Shown here: piece after piece, positions 1 to 7,866 of the stretch
Position numbering within the stretch: the stretch's first letter is position 1
Layout of the letters: every line of letters begins with the position of its first letter
Source: UBA6107 sp964533735
GTDB lineage: Bacteria > Chloroflexota > Anaerolineae > Anaerolineales > Anaerolineaceae
Length of the DNA stretch: 64,000 bases
Reading direction: 5' to 3'
Assembly (NCBI GenBank): GCA_964533735.1
Contig: CAZHMD010000014.1
Location: forward strand, 7,037-71,036
The notes under the pieces: generated by a model
Databases searched by the model: none
What the model was told of the DNA's origin: nothing
What the model saw: only the letters and a program-made list of their open reading frames with translations
Position numbers and translations under genes: made by a program

Positions 1-866
1 ACTGCAGTAGTAATGCGTTCAGCGATGAAGTTTCCCCCACGTAAATCGACCTCAGGCAGAAGGGCGATGAATTCATCTCCGCCGTAACGCGCGAAGAGAT
101 CCAGGTCGCGCAGCTGGGTGCGGATCGTTTCCGCAATTGAAATTAATACAACATCACCCGCAGGATGGCCGTAGGTATCATTGATTGATTTGAATTTGTC
201 CACATCGACCATGATGACTGCAAGCGGGCGTTGATACCGAACGCTGCGGGAAAACTCGCGCTCGGCCACTTCAAAAAATGCCCGCCGGTTATTAACGCCG
301 GTAAGGGGGTCAAGGACCGCCAGTTTTTTCACTTCCTCCAAAAGGCGCAGGTTTTCTTTTTCAATGCTGATATCCTGGATGGAGAAAATGACGTAATCCT
401 CACCGCCCAATTGCACAGGAGTGGCATTAACACGCAGCTGGAAAAGCTGCTGCCCCTCCCCGCGGCGGATGGTGCATTCCTGTTCATCTTTTTTTCCGAT
501 GAGGCCGTTGAGGATGGTATTGACAGCGCCGCAAGTTTTGCAGAAACCCGTTGTTCCGCAACCACCGGCGTTTTTAAAGGCATTGGTGCAGTTGATCAAT
601 TCTCCCGGGCGTAATCCCAGGTAGGATTCGGGGGTTTGGTAATTGCCGAACAGGGTTACCCGTGAATTGGCGTAAACCACCTGGCGTGTATGGTTAATGA
701 TCAACACCACGTTGGGTACAGCATCTCCGATGAGATGGGTTTGCTCATGCGCCATCCAGGCATTGTGCTGGCGCTGAAGGATTTCCGGCGGGGTGCGTTC
801 TGCCGGCGCGTAGTCGGTGGGCAATAACCGATGTGTTGTGTTGGTTTTGGGGCTTTCAATTGTCAT
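1..866 (-). CDS. PAS-GGDEF diguanylate cyclase, 3' end outside window
   Basis: Reads leftward off the window edge, so only the first 288 residues are present. A PAS-like sensor segment covers roughly residues 40-165 and contains four cysteines (C93, C103, C109, C112) in a GGCG...FCKTCGAV arrangement, as seen in some PAS sensors and likely to hold a metal or redox centre (inference). A GGDEF domain follows from about residue 180. The catalytic GGDEF motif is intact at 262-266, and the RxxD inhibitory site (R253, D256) lies five residues before it, so the protein should make cyclic di-GMP and be feedback-inhibited by it. There is no signal peptide or membrane segment in the visible part. The start ATG has a modest GGAA upstream. 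A C-terminal EAL or other domain beyond the edge cannot be excluded. Confidence 0.9.
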   Translation of the reverse strand, partial: MTIESPKTNTTHRLLPTDYAPAERTPPEILQRQHNAWMAHEQTHLIGDAVPNVVLIINHTRQVVYANSRVTLFGNYQTPESYLGLRPGELINCTNAFKNAGGCGTTGFCKTCGAVNTILNGLIGKKDEQECTIRRGEGQQLFQLRVNATPVQLGGEDYVIFSIQDISIEKENLRLLEEVKKLAVLDPLTGVNNRRAFFEVAEREFSRSVRYQRPLAVIMVDVDKFKSINDTYGHPAGDVVLISIAETIRTQLRDLDLFARYGGDEFIALLPEVDLRGGNFIAERITTA

Positions 867-895
867 GATTATTCCACTACCGATAATAATAAAAG

Positions 896-919
896 AAACG
901 CGAAAGTCTCTTCGCGTTT
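896..919. other. hairpin in the leader of the diguanylate cyclase gene
   Basis: A perfect 9-bp stem (aaacgcgaa / ttcgcgttt) with a 6-nt loop sits 30 nt before the cyclase start. It could be a second terminator for the upstream PepSY operon or a leader structure; the sequence does not decide. Confidence 0.4.
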
Positions 920-939
920 TAATTATACCGTGTCATTCC

Positions 940-970
940 AAAGAGACTCCCTGGAATCGGGAGTCTCTTT
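940..970 (-). terminator. Rho-independent terminator after the zinc-ribbon membrane protein
   Basis: Stem aaagagactcc / ggagtctcttt with a 9-nt loop, 12 bp past the stop of the minus-strand gene at 982-1365. The U-tract is short, so termination may need the second hairpin further on. Confidence 0.65.
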
Positions 971-981
971 ATTTTCTTATT

Positions 982-1365
982 TTATTGCTTTTCTCCGCAG
1001 TACGGGCATGCCACCCAGGCTGAATTTATTTGCTTACCGCAGTTGCTGCAATTCTTTCCCGGTTCCACGGCACTTTCTGGAATAACTGCTGCAGGTGGGG
1101 TAACCTGCCTGGTTTTCCCACCGCGCACCAGTAACACCACACCGATGACCGCCAGAGCAAGGACAGCGAGACCGAGCAAGCCGCGGACCAGTCCGAAGAC
1201 CATCATGGGCATGGCGCGCATGAGTGGAAACCCTCGCTCTGCTCCGGGAAACCTGGACATCATTGAGAATCCAAGGCGGTGCATGCTGAACAGCGGCAAA
1301 GCGATAAGGAAAGCAAGAACGGCTATCCCCAGGCCAATTAAAACCCATTTCAAAGTCTTATTCAT
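982..1365 (-). CDS. small membrane protein with C-terminal zinc ribbon
   Basis: 127 residues. One hydrophobic segment near residues 7-28 and a second at about 58-83 predict a two-pass membrane protein. The C-terminus carries two CxxC-type pairs (CSNCGK ... CPYCGEK), a zinc-ribbon signature. The start overlaps the stop of the upstream PepSY-like gene by one base (TAATG), so the two are translationally coupled and probably act together at the membrane. The function is unknown; zinc-ribbon tails are common on small uncharacterised membrane proteins of this type. Confidence 0.75.
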   Translation of the reverse strand: MNKTLKWVLIGLGIAVLAFLIALPLFSMHRLGFSMMSRFPGAERGFPLMRAMPMMVFGLVRGLLGLAVLALAVIGVVLLVRGGKTRQVTPPAAVIPESAVEPGKNCSNCGKQINSAWVACPYCGEKQ

Positions 1366-2093
1366 TAATCTATCTCCTTTTCACCAATGAACGTTGCGTG
1401 CCAGAAGTGGAAAATCACCTCTCCACTATCTCCATTTACCGAAAGCATTCCGCTTACTTTTCCATCCAACTTGTAGTCAAAGCTGTAATACCCGTAGAAA
1501 TCTATTCCATCTTCTTCTACCTTGGCACCGGGAACCTGGATGTCGAGTGCAGCCTGAGCTTTGGAGGCGGCTTCAGCCATGGTCAGTGTGTTGACTTCTG
1601 AGGGTGCAGTGATGTAGCGCATGCGCCCGTACTTCGTATTCCACATCATGGCGGGTCCCATTTCCAAAGCGGTTTGCCCGGTGTAGGGGTCGATGAGCAA
1701 CTCAAATGCGCCCTTGCTGGTGTCTGGCTCAATCACGACCGCGTAGAAGTTATTGGAAAACTCCATCACTTCACTGACCTTCAGGTTATTGTTGATGCCT
1801 TGTGCGTATTCTTCCGCTTTAACCTGGGCTTCATCGATTGTCAGGCGCTCACCGGTTAGGGGAAACTGCTGAAAGCGTCCGCCTCTCTGCATGTGACCAG
1901 GAAATCCCTGCCGCGGCATCATTCCGCGGGGAAATTGCTCATCTCTACCGGGGAAGTTCCGTTCACCCAGCCTATCCTGCAATCTTGCCACATTGGATGA
2001 GTCTGGTACAAGGCGGGAAACCCCGTAAGCTCCGCCAACCCCCACAGCGATCGCGCCAACCACGATTAATATACTGATAATTGTCCGTTTCAT
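1365..2093 (-). CDS. membrane-anchored protein with two PepSY-like repeats
   Basis: 242 residues. An N-terminal hydrophobic segment (residues 5-28) acts as signal anchor and is followed by an Arg/Gln/Phe-rich linker (about 40-78). Two repeats follow, each beginning with a helix of the type (L)T..EA..KA (LTIDEAQVKAEEYA at about 83 and LTMAEAASKAQAAL at about 170) and each continuing as beta strands ending in a DPYTGQ or NGDSGEV turn. That pattern is typical of extracytoplasmic PepSY domains, usually linked to modulation of proteases or electron-transfer proteins. First gene of a two-gene operon. The start ATG has AGGAG eight bases upstream. Confidence 0.7.
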   Translation of the reverse strand: MKRTIISILIVVGAIAVGVGGAYGVSRLVPDSSNVARLQDRLGERNFPGRDEQFPRGMMPRQGFPGHMQRGGRFQQFPLTGERLTIDEAQVKAEEYAQGINNNLKVSEVMEFSNNFYAVVIEPDTSKGAFELLIDPYTGQTALEMGPAMMWNTKYGRMRYITAPSEVNTLTMAEAASKAQAALDIQVPGAKVEEDGIDFYGYYSFDYKLDGKVSGMLSVNGDSGEVIFHFWHATFIGEKEID

Positions 2094-2183
2094 GTTTCTC
2101 CTATTCCAGACTTTAATTGTCTGTCCAATAGAGTTATATCACCCAGTTGTGAAGATTTTGTGCAGAATTTATGGAAAATAAAA

Positions 2184-2204
2184 CACCCCGGGTTCACCGG
2201 GGTG
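2184..2204 (-). terminator. terminator of the acyl ligase gene
   Basis: Stem caccccgg / ccggggtg with a 5-nt loop, followed on the minus strand by gttttatttt. It lies 10 bp past the stop of the acyl-AMP ligase gene and is a good intrinsic terminator for the end of that operon. Confidence 0.75.
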
Positions 2205-2213
2205 CTGCGTTGG

Positions 2214-3893
2214 TTATGCCTGTCCTGTTTCCTTGAGATACTTTTCCTTGTTGGCACCGCGCGCCGTTTTACCGCTGCTCGTTTTGATCAGCCATTTGGA
2301 CTCCACCAGGTGCACATGGCGCAGCGCTACCGCGGAACCGCGGGTGACCATTTGCCGAACTTCATCACCGATGCGTTCCAGCTCAGCCGGGTCATGCGTT
2401 TCAACCTCAGCGACGATTACCACATCCTCAGTCCCTGCCTGTTCATTAAACACACCGAAAGCCACTACCCTCCCGGGATGAACCCCCGGTACCTGCATGG
2501 CCAGTTCTTCAAGATCCATGGGGTATACGTTCTTGCCGCCGACGATGATCATATCCTTCTTGCGTCCTGCAACGTAAACCTGGTCCCCCACCATGTACCC
2601 ATAATCACCGGTAAAGTACCAGCCGTGTTTGAGGGCTTTGGCGGTTGCGTCGGGACGGTGGTAATACTCGCTGAGCATGCAGTTGGAACGCAGCGCAAGT
2701 TCACCAATGGCACGGTCAGGCAGGCGCGCGCCTTTCTCGTCAGTTACCATCACTTCAACATTAGGGATGGCAGGACCTGCTGACACCATTTTGACCGAGG
2801 GCTGTCCCTCAACTGCAGGGGCGGCCAGCCTTGCCGTCTGCATGGCATGGCGGTCGATCTCGTCGATGACCACAGGATGCCGGATGCCCCCCTGGGTAAC
2901 CGCGAAGACATTCTCAGCCATGGCGTAGCAGGTGCATAAGGCTGAGGCTTGTAAACCAAACGCGGCAAAGCGGTCAAAAAAAGCCTGGTGGCTTTCAGCC
3001 CGCATGGGTTCGGAACAATTGGAGATGGCGCGGAGAGTGGAAAGGTCCACACCTTCAAGGTCGCGCTCACGGATCTTTTGGGTGCAGAAGTTATAAGCAA
3101 AATTCGGCAGCCAGGTGAGGGTGCCGCGGTAGCGCGTGACCGCCTGGAGTAATTTCACTGGGGAACGCACCCATTCAAAAGGAGAGAGAAGCACCAGCGG
3201 CACGCGCAGGAGGATCGGCAGCAGGTAGCCGGCAATCAACCCCATATCGTGATACAAGGGCAGCCAGCTGACAATAACGTCTTCCGCATTTAAATTCAAT
3301 GCTTCCGAATAGCTGGCAAGCTGGTGGCTTACCGCCTGGTGCGAAAGGGCAACCCCTTTTTGCAGCCCGGTGGTACCGGAGGAATGCTGCAGCAGGACGA
3401 TATCAGCAGGGTCGCGTTTGAGTCCGCCCATACTGCCAAAGTCCACCTCACCTTGCGGTTCTGTGGTATCGGAGACGATCACGCGGCGCACGGAGGAGGA
3501 ATCCCCCAGCGCCTGGTGCACCTCGGGTTCAAACTCGCGGTAAGTAACCACGCATTCCGGGCGGGTAATGCCGACCAATGCCGCCAGGTCAGCGCGGTAG
3601 CGCTCGGGCAGAAGTTTTTCGGTGAGGAATGGCATGATGGAGGGGATGGCACCGTGGAGGATGGTGCCCCAGTACGCGTACATCAATTCAAGCGAATGCT
3701 GCAAAATGAGAATGACGACTTCACCGGGCTGGATGCCTTCACGGGCAAAAGTGCGCTGCCAGGCAGCGGCTCCGGTGAGAAGCTGGCGGTAACTGATGAC
3801 CTGGTCAGGCTTGCCAGCCAGCAGCACGGTCAGCGCGGTCTTCTCCGGGCATTCTTCAAAGGAACGCTGCAGGGTGTGACTGAAAGTGGTCAT
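2214..3893 (-). CDS. fatty-acyl-AMP ligase-like adenylating enzyme
   Basis: 559 residues, a full-length ANL-superfamily adenylate-forming enzyme. The P-loop core SSGTTGLQKGV is present near residue 175, followed by WLPLYHDMGLIAG and NFAYNFC, two stretches characteristic of fatty-acyl-AMP ligases (FAAL). C-terminal motifs include FTGDYGYM, GRKKDMIIVGGKNVYP and the catalytic lysine in KTSSGKTAR. The expected reaction is acid plus ATP to acyl-AMP, then transfer to a carrier-protein thiol. The carrier gene lies immediately upstream: its stop and this ATG are one base apart. A TTG 42 bases earlier would overlap the carrier gene and is less likely. By position it is the DltA counterpart of the acylation locus reaching to 8256. 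The acyl substrate cannot be read from sequence. Confidence 0.9.
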   Translation of the reverse strand: MTTFSHTLQRSFEECPEKTALTVLLAGKPDQVISYRQLLTGAAAWQRTFAREGIQPGEVVILILQHSLELMYAYWGTILHGAIPSIMPFLTEKLLPERYRADLAALVGITRPECVVTYREFEPEVHQALGDSSSVRRVIVSDTTEPQGEVDFGSMGGLKRDPADIVLLQHSSGTTGLQKGVALSHQAVSHQLASYSEALNLNAEDVIVSWLPLYHDMGLIAGYLLPILLRVPLVLLSPFEWVRSPVKLLQAVTRYRGTLTWLPNFAYNFCTQKIRERDLEGVDLSTLRAISNCSEPMRAESHQAFFDRFAAFGLQASALCTCYAMAENVFAVTQGGIRHPVVIDEIDRHAMQTARLAAPAVEGQPSVKMVSAGPAIPNVEVMVTDEKGARLPDRAIGELALRSNCMLSEYYHRPDATAKALKHGWYFTGDYGYMVGDQVYVAGRKKDMIIVGGKNVYPMDLEELAMQVPGVHPGRVVAFGVFNEQAGTEDVVIVAEVETHDPAELERIGDEVRQMVTRGSAVALRHVHLVESKWLIKTSSGKTARGANKEKYLKETGQA

Positions 3894-3894
3894 T

Positions 3895-4143
3895 TTAGGC
3901 GGATCTTGAAGCGATGAGAGCAGCCAGTTCTGCAAGGGAATTGAAGGTATCGGCGTTCAGTTCTGAATCGTCTATGTGGACGTTAAAAGTATCTTCCACG
4001 TAGAGCGCCAGGTCCACCAGGCTGAAGGAATCGATCAAGCCGCTTGAGATGAGGGGTTGATCGGGTTTGATCTGGCGGTTGGGCTGCTTGAGGATGTCTT
4101 TGGCGATGTGCTCGCCGAGTTGATTAATAAGGTCTTCCTGCAT
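3895..4143 (-). CDS. acyl carrier protein
   Basis: 82 residues, a single four-helix carrier domain. The phosphopantetheine site is the serine in SGLIDSFSLVDL (near residue 40), matching the (L/I)DS(L/F) consensus. The ATG at 4143 is chosen because GGAG lies five bases upstream; a GTG six bases earlier overlaps that ribosome-binding site. One base separates its stop from the ATG of the adenylating enzyme, so the ligase most likely loads this carrier. It is the DltC-like member of the locus. A lone carrier for fatty-acid synthesis is less likely given the partner. Confidence 0.9.
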   Translation of the reverse strand: MQEDLINQLGEHIAKDILKQPNRQIKPDQPLISSGLIDSFSLVDLALYVEDTFNVHIDDSELNADTFNSLAELAALIASRSA

Positions 4144-4262
4144 GTTCACTCCAAAGTTTAGGATGGTGAGATTATACCAGAGGGGTACCGGGCATTTTCA
4201 AGTGCATGCTGAAAATACCCCAGTGGTTGCAAGGATTCGGTTTTGAGGAATGGACTGGACCC

Positions 4263-5075
4263 CTACCCCAACGCGACATCGAGGAAGGTCATGAGGGCAA
4301 AGCCTCCCATGGCGCCCAGTGTGGCGATATCGGTGTTGGTGTCGCGCTGCGATTCGGGGATCAATTCTTCGATGACCACGTAGATCATGGCACCAGCAGC
4401 AAAACTGAGCGCATAGGGTAATAATGGCCGAACCAGCAATACCGCCAGGGCACCCAGTACACCGGCGATTGGTTCAACAAGGCCAGAGGCCTGCCCCATC
4501 AGGAAGGCTTTCCAGCGCGAGAGACCTTCTCCACGCAGCGGCATTGAAACTGCCATGCCCTCAGGGAAGTTCTGTAATCCGATGCCCAATGCCAGCGCAA
4601 TTGCACCTGTAAGGGAGGCAGAGGGGATACCGGCTGCCACCGCCCCAAATGCCACCCCCACCGCCAGCCCTTCAGGGATGTTGTGCAGGGTGATGGCCAT
4701 GACGAGCAACACTGAACGCTGCCAATGAGTCTTAACCCCTTCAGCCTGGTCTGTTCGCAGTCCCTGGTGAAGATGCGGCAGGATCTTGTCGATGATCCAC
4801 AGGAAGAATCCGCCCACCAGGAAACCCACCACTGCCGGCAGCCATCCCGGTACACCCGAGGCTTCCGCCATATCGATGGCAGGCAGCAGCAGTGAGAAGA
4901 AACTGGCGGCGATCATCACGCCAGCGGCAAATCCGAGCATGGCGACCATTAACTTACGGTTGACCGTTTTATTTATAAAGACGAATGCTGCACCCAGGGC
5001 GGTTACCCCCCAGGTAAAAAGTGTGGCAAATAAGGCCTGGACGATGGGTGAAAATTGTTGAAAAAATGCGACCAT
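4263..5075 (-). CDS. ZIP-family divalent metal transporter
   Basis: 270 residues with about eight hydrophobic segments. The ZIP signatures are LHNIPEGLAVG in the fourth segment and LQNFPEGMAVS in the fifth; the His, Asn, Pro and Glu residues form the binuclear metal site. It probably imports zinc or a similar divalent ion into the cytoplasm (GufA-like branch, inferred). The ATG at 5075 has GGAGG seven bases upstream, so the longer reading frame beginning at 5108 is rejected. It sits between the MBOAT/SGNH genes and the carrier/ligase genes, with gaps of 113 and 119 bp, so it may be cotranscribed but has no obvious role in acyl transfer. Confidence 0.9.
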   Translation of the reverse strand: MVAFFQQFSPIVQALFATLFTWGVTALGAAFVFINKTVNRKLMVAMLGFAAGVMIAASFFSLLLPAIDMAEASGVPGWLPAVVGFLVGGFFLWIIDKILPHLHQGLRTDQAEGVKTHWQRSVLLVMAITLHNIPEGLAVGVAFGAVAAGIPSASLTGAIALALGIGLQNFPEGMAVSMPLRGEGLSRWKAFLMGQASGLVEPIAGVLGALAVLLVRPLLPYALSFAAGAMIYVVIEELIPESQRDTNTDIATLGAMGGFALMTFLDVALG

Positions 5076-5188
5076 ATAAAACCTCCAAAAAGGACATCTA
5101 TTATCCATTTAATTTTACACCCCTATAGTTTAATTATCGGTGAATCGTTGGACCCAGAGGACCGAATTATGGAGATTTCTTTTATGAG

Positions 5189-6301
5189 TTACTGTTGTAA
5201 CAATGAAAAGGACGCCAGCATCTCTGCCTTAATACGGTCAGCCAATAGTGTTTCACCGAATGGCGTCAGGTGGATGGCGCTGTTGGTAAATTCAGTTTGC
5301 GGCACAATATCCCAGTAATCATAATAGGTCCATCCGCGCGCACTGCTGGTATCCCCCATCAACTGGCGGTACTGGTCATACGCCCAGCGCGGGTAATAAA
5401 AGTTGTAGCGGATGTCGCTATTTAAACCCTGGCTGACAAGGATGGGTTCGTTGATGATCCACACCGGCACATCACCGGCTATGCGCAACCCAACGTCGAT
5501 CAGATCCAGGCGGACATCCCCTGCCCGTAAGGTTGGCGGCTGCCAGCCAGGTGTGGAATCATCCGCATCCAGGTCGCGCGCCGCCGGGGTGTAATCCAGC
5601 GGATAAGCCTGGTCAATGCCGGTGGCACTCCACATCACCCCGTAAACCTGCAGGCGGATCAGGTCAGCCAGGGCGCGGCGCTGTCTGATGAGCGTGCGCT
5701 GCCAGAAGGTCAGCCTGCCATCAGGCAGGTACAGATCCGTCCCGTAGGTGGTGATGAGATGCTTCACCCGGTGCAGGTTGTTGGCAACGATGGGAGATTC
5801 AAGCTGGGCGGACTCGCGGGTGGATTCCAGCGTCACCAGCCACAGGATCAGGTCAGGCTGGTAAGGCTTCACCTCCTCGAGGATCATCAGGTCCTTGGTG
5901 AGCGAGAGGGTCGGGTAAGCCAGGTTATACACGCGCACCTTCCGCCCGTCGGACGCAGCCAAACCGGCGCCATCGAGCAGACCGGAGAGAGTCTCCTCGG
6001 GACGCAGCAGCGTGCCCCAGGCGGAGGAATCGCCAATGACAATTACACGGAATTCGTCAGCGGGTTTCGCCCCGCCGGTGAGTTTGTGAGACAGCATCAT
6101 CGCGTCCAGGTTGTACAGGCTGAGGTTATAGGACTCGGATGGATTCTCCCCGAAAGGCAGGCGCTCCCTCCCTTTGAAAAGGGTATTGTAGAGCGATAGT
6201 TTACCCACACCTGCGGGATTGATGGCAGCCCAAAGCAGGTTAAAGAGAATGAACAGGGCGAGAGCTTTCAGCAGCACATTGCGGAGGAATTTTGTGCTCA
6301 C
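5189..6301 (-). CDS. membrane-anchored SGNH-like acyltransferase/hydrolase
   Basis: 370 residues. One N-terminal membrane segment (about 9-27) is followed by an extracytoplasmic domain. Block I of the SGNH fold is seen as VIVIGDSSAWG, with the presumed nucleophile S92. A late SAIHLTPFG places the presumed catalytic histidine near 344, though the residue three before it is Ser rather than the usual Asp. The gene starts three bases after the MBOAT stop, so the two are coupled. In Dlt and alginate or cellulose acetylation systems an SGNH-type partner of the MBOAT performs the last acyl transfer onto the extracellular polymer; that role is inferred from context. Confidence 0.75.
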   Translation of the reverse strand: MSTKFLRNVLLKALALFILFNLLWAAINPAGVGKLSLYNTLFKGRERLPFGENPSESYNLSLYNLDAMMLSHKLTGGAKPADEFRVIVIGDSSAWGTLLRPEETLSGLLDGAGLAASDGRKVRVYNLAYPTLSLTKDLMILEEVKPYQPDLILWLVTLESTRESAQLESPIVANNLHRVKHLITTYGTDLYLPDGRLTFWQRTLIRQRRALADLIRLQVYGVMWSATGIDQAYPLDYTPAARDLDADDSTPGWQPPTLRAGDVRLDLIDVGLRIAGDVPVWIINEPILVSQGLNSDIRYNFYYPRWAYDQYRQLMGDTSSARGWTYYDYWDIVPQTEFTNSAIHLTPFGETLLADRIKAEMLASFSLLQQ

Positions 6302-6304
6302 CGA

Positions 6305-7747
6305 TTAACCTCCTGCCCCGAACAAGCGGGAAAAGGTCTGCAGGGAAAGGTTCAATGACGGCAGGGCGAACCACACCCATCCCAGCGCCACATAATGGAA
6401 GGTGAGGATGGTCGAGAAGAGTCGCGCCGCCAGGTTCAGACGCGGGTGCTCCTGAATACGCGCAGCCATGGGACGTGTCCAGTCACTCCAGCGGTTATTA
6501 ATGAACATACCCGCGCCGTGCCACAGTCCCCAGGCGACAAAGTTGAGCGTGATGCCGTGCCACAGCCCGATCAGTACCATGGTGGACACCTGGGTAACCA
6601 GGATCACCAGCCAGGCAGGCGCGGGTTTCTGCGCGGAGCGCATGGCGCGCGTGAGTGGATTAAAGAAATAAGCGCGGAACCACTGGGTGAGGGTCATGTG
6701 CCAGTTGTTCCAGAATTGGGTCAGGCTGGGCTTGAGATACGGCTGGTTGAAGTTCTCCGGCAGGCGGATGCCCATGATCCCGCCAATCCCTATGGCAATA
6801 TCCGTGTAACCGCTGAAGTCGAAGAGGATCTGGAAGGCATACGCGTACAACAGCACCCACATCCAACCGGCAGCAGCGACCTGCGCGGCGTTGCTGCCGT
6901 TGAGCGCAACCATCGCCAGCAGGTCAGCCAGAATGAACTTCTTGCCCACGCCGATGACCAGGCGGCGGCCGGCTTCACCCAGTTGTTCCGCGGGTGGAGA
7001 CACCGGATTACGAAGATCTTTGAGGAAGCGCTCCAGACGGTCGATTGGACCGGCACTGAAAGCCGGGAAAAAGAGAATGTAAATGAAATATTCCTCGAGG
7101 GAAACCCCCGGAAGGCGCCCGGTCTGGCGATCGCGCAGAGTGTGAATGAGGCGGAAGGCTACATAGGAGAATCCCAGCCAGCGAATATCCAGCGCGGAGG
7201 CTAAATCAGGGGACTGCCCGCTCAAACTGCGGAAGAGCTGGCTGAACTGCAGGGTGAGCCATGGGAATTTGAGGATCACCAGTAACATGATCAATCCAAG
7301 TGTGCCAAGTGCAAAAACCCATTTGCGGGGAGTTTTGATCCCTGCGGTGAGCAGGTATATCAAACAGAATATCGCAACGATGAGCGCGACAAGCCAAACC
7401 TGCGGCGGGCGGGAAGGGGTGATGAACGCTGTGGCACTGAACAGGCGCGTAAGCCCAAGCACGAGGATCGTACCTGCGACGATAAGCAGTGGTCGTAAGT
7501 TTTTGCGCACTCCGCGTTCTTCGGGCGTTGCCGTTACTCCCCAACTCACCAGCACGAGGATGAGGGTGGCGACAGGCAGCCAGAAATCCAACCCGCGGAT
7601 GGGAAGCGCCGGTTGCAGCCAGAAAATAATGCCCACGCTGAAGAGCAGCATCAGGGGACGGCGGGCTGGCGCCGTACGCGTAAAACGCCCGATCAACCAG
7701 ATTGATAAGACAGCCGCCAGCAGAATGAGTAATTGAACGATGGACAT
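6305..7747 (-). CDS. MBOAT-family membrane O-acyltransferase (DltB/AlgI-like)
   Basis: 480 residues with ten or more membrane segments. Family marks are FFPAFSAGPIDR (about 226-237), FDFSGYTDIAIG (309-320), FWNNWHMTLTQWFR with H350, and LIGLWHGITLNF with H397, the position of the invariant catalytic histidine of DltB/AlgI-type enzymes. It is expected to move an acyl group from the cytoplasmic carrier across the membrane to an acceptor outside. Its ATG follows directly on the TAG stop of the 38-residue microprotein gene, and the SGNH gene begins three bases after its own stop, giving a tight microprotein-MBOAT-SGNH unit. Confidence 0.93.
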   Translation of the reverse strand: MSIVQLLILLAAVLSIWLIGRFTRTAPARRPLMLLFSVGIIFWLQPALPIRGLDFWLPVATLILVLVSWGVTATPEERGVRKNLRPLLIVAGTILVLGLTRLFSATAFITPSRPPQVWLVALIVAIFCLIYLLTAGIKTPRKWVFALGTLGLIMLLVILKFPWLTLQFSQLFRSLSGQSPDLASALDIRWLGFSYVAFRLIHTLRDRQTGRLPGVSLEEYFIYILFFPAFSAGPIDRLERFLKDLRNPVSPPAEQLGEAGRRLVIGVGKKFILADLLAMVALNGSNAAQVAAAGWMWVLLYAYAFQILFDFSGYTDIAIGIGGIMGIRLPENFNQPYLKPSLTQFWNNWHMTLTQWFRAYFFNPLTRAMRSAQKPAPAWLVILVTQVSTMVLIGLWHGITLNFVAWGLWHGAGMFINNRWSDWTRPMAARIQEHPRLNLAARLFSTILTFHYVALGWVWFALPSLNLSLQTFSRLFGAGG

Positions 7748-7864
7748 CTAGAACCCCTGGTAGATCCACAGGGGCGAGGAGTCACTGGAGAGGATCACCA
7801 GCAGCGTGAGGACAAGGGCAAGAAACAGCGCCCAAAGGTTCTCGCGCGAGAACAGGCGCCGCAT
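7748..7864 (-). CDS. 38-residue DltX-like membrane microprotein
   Basis: A short frame, MRRLFSREN then a single hydrophobic helix (about residues 10-25), then a short polar stretch ending in PLWIYQGF at the very C-terminus. It fills the space between the lipoprotein gene (stop two bases upstream) and the MBOAT gene (ATG immediately after its TAG), so it is very likely translated. Size, single helix with basic N-terminus, and a terminal (aromatic)xYxxF match DltX, the microprotein of Dlt operons whose C-terminal FxYxxF tyrosine is reported to relay the acyl group between DltB and the final transferase. Homology is inferred from motif and position; the protein is too short for certainty. Confidence 0.75.
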   Translation of the reverse strand: MRRLFSRENLWALFLALVLTLLVILSSDSSPLWIYQGF

Positions 7865-7866
7865 GG

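Noticed and set aside
2160..2783. 207-residue open frame on the plus strand
   Set aside because: Antisense to the acyl-AMP ligase C-terminus; no domain or ribosome-binding site.
3894..3935. earlier TTG start for the acyl-AMP ligase
   Set aside because: It would overlap the carrier gene by 41 bases without a ribosome-binding site, while the ATG at 3893 follows the carrier stop directly.
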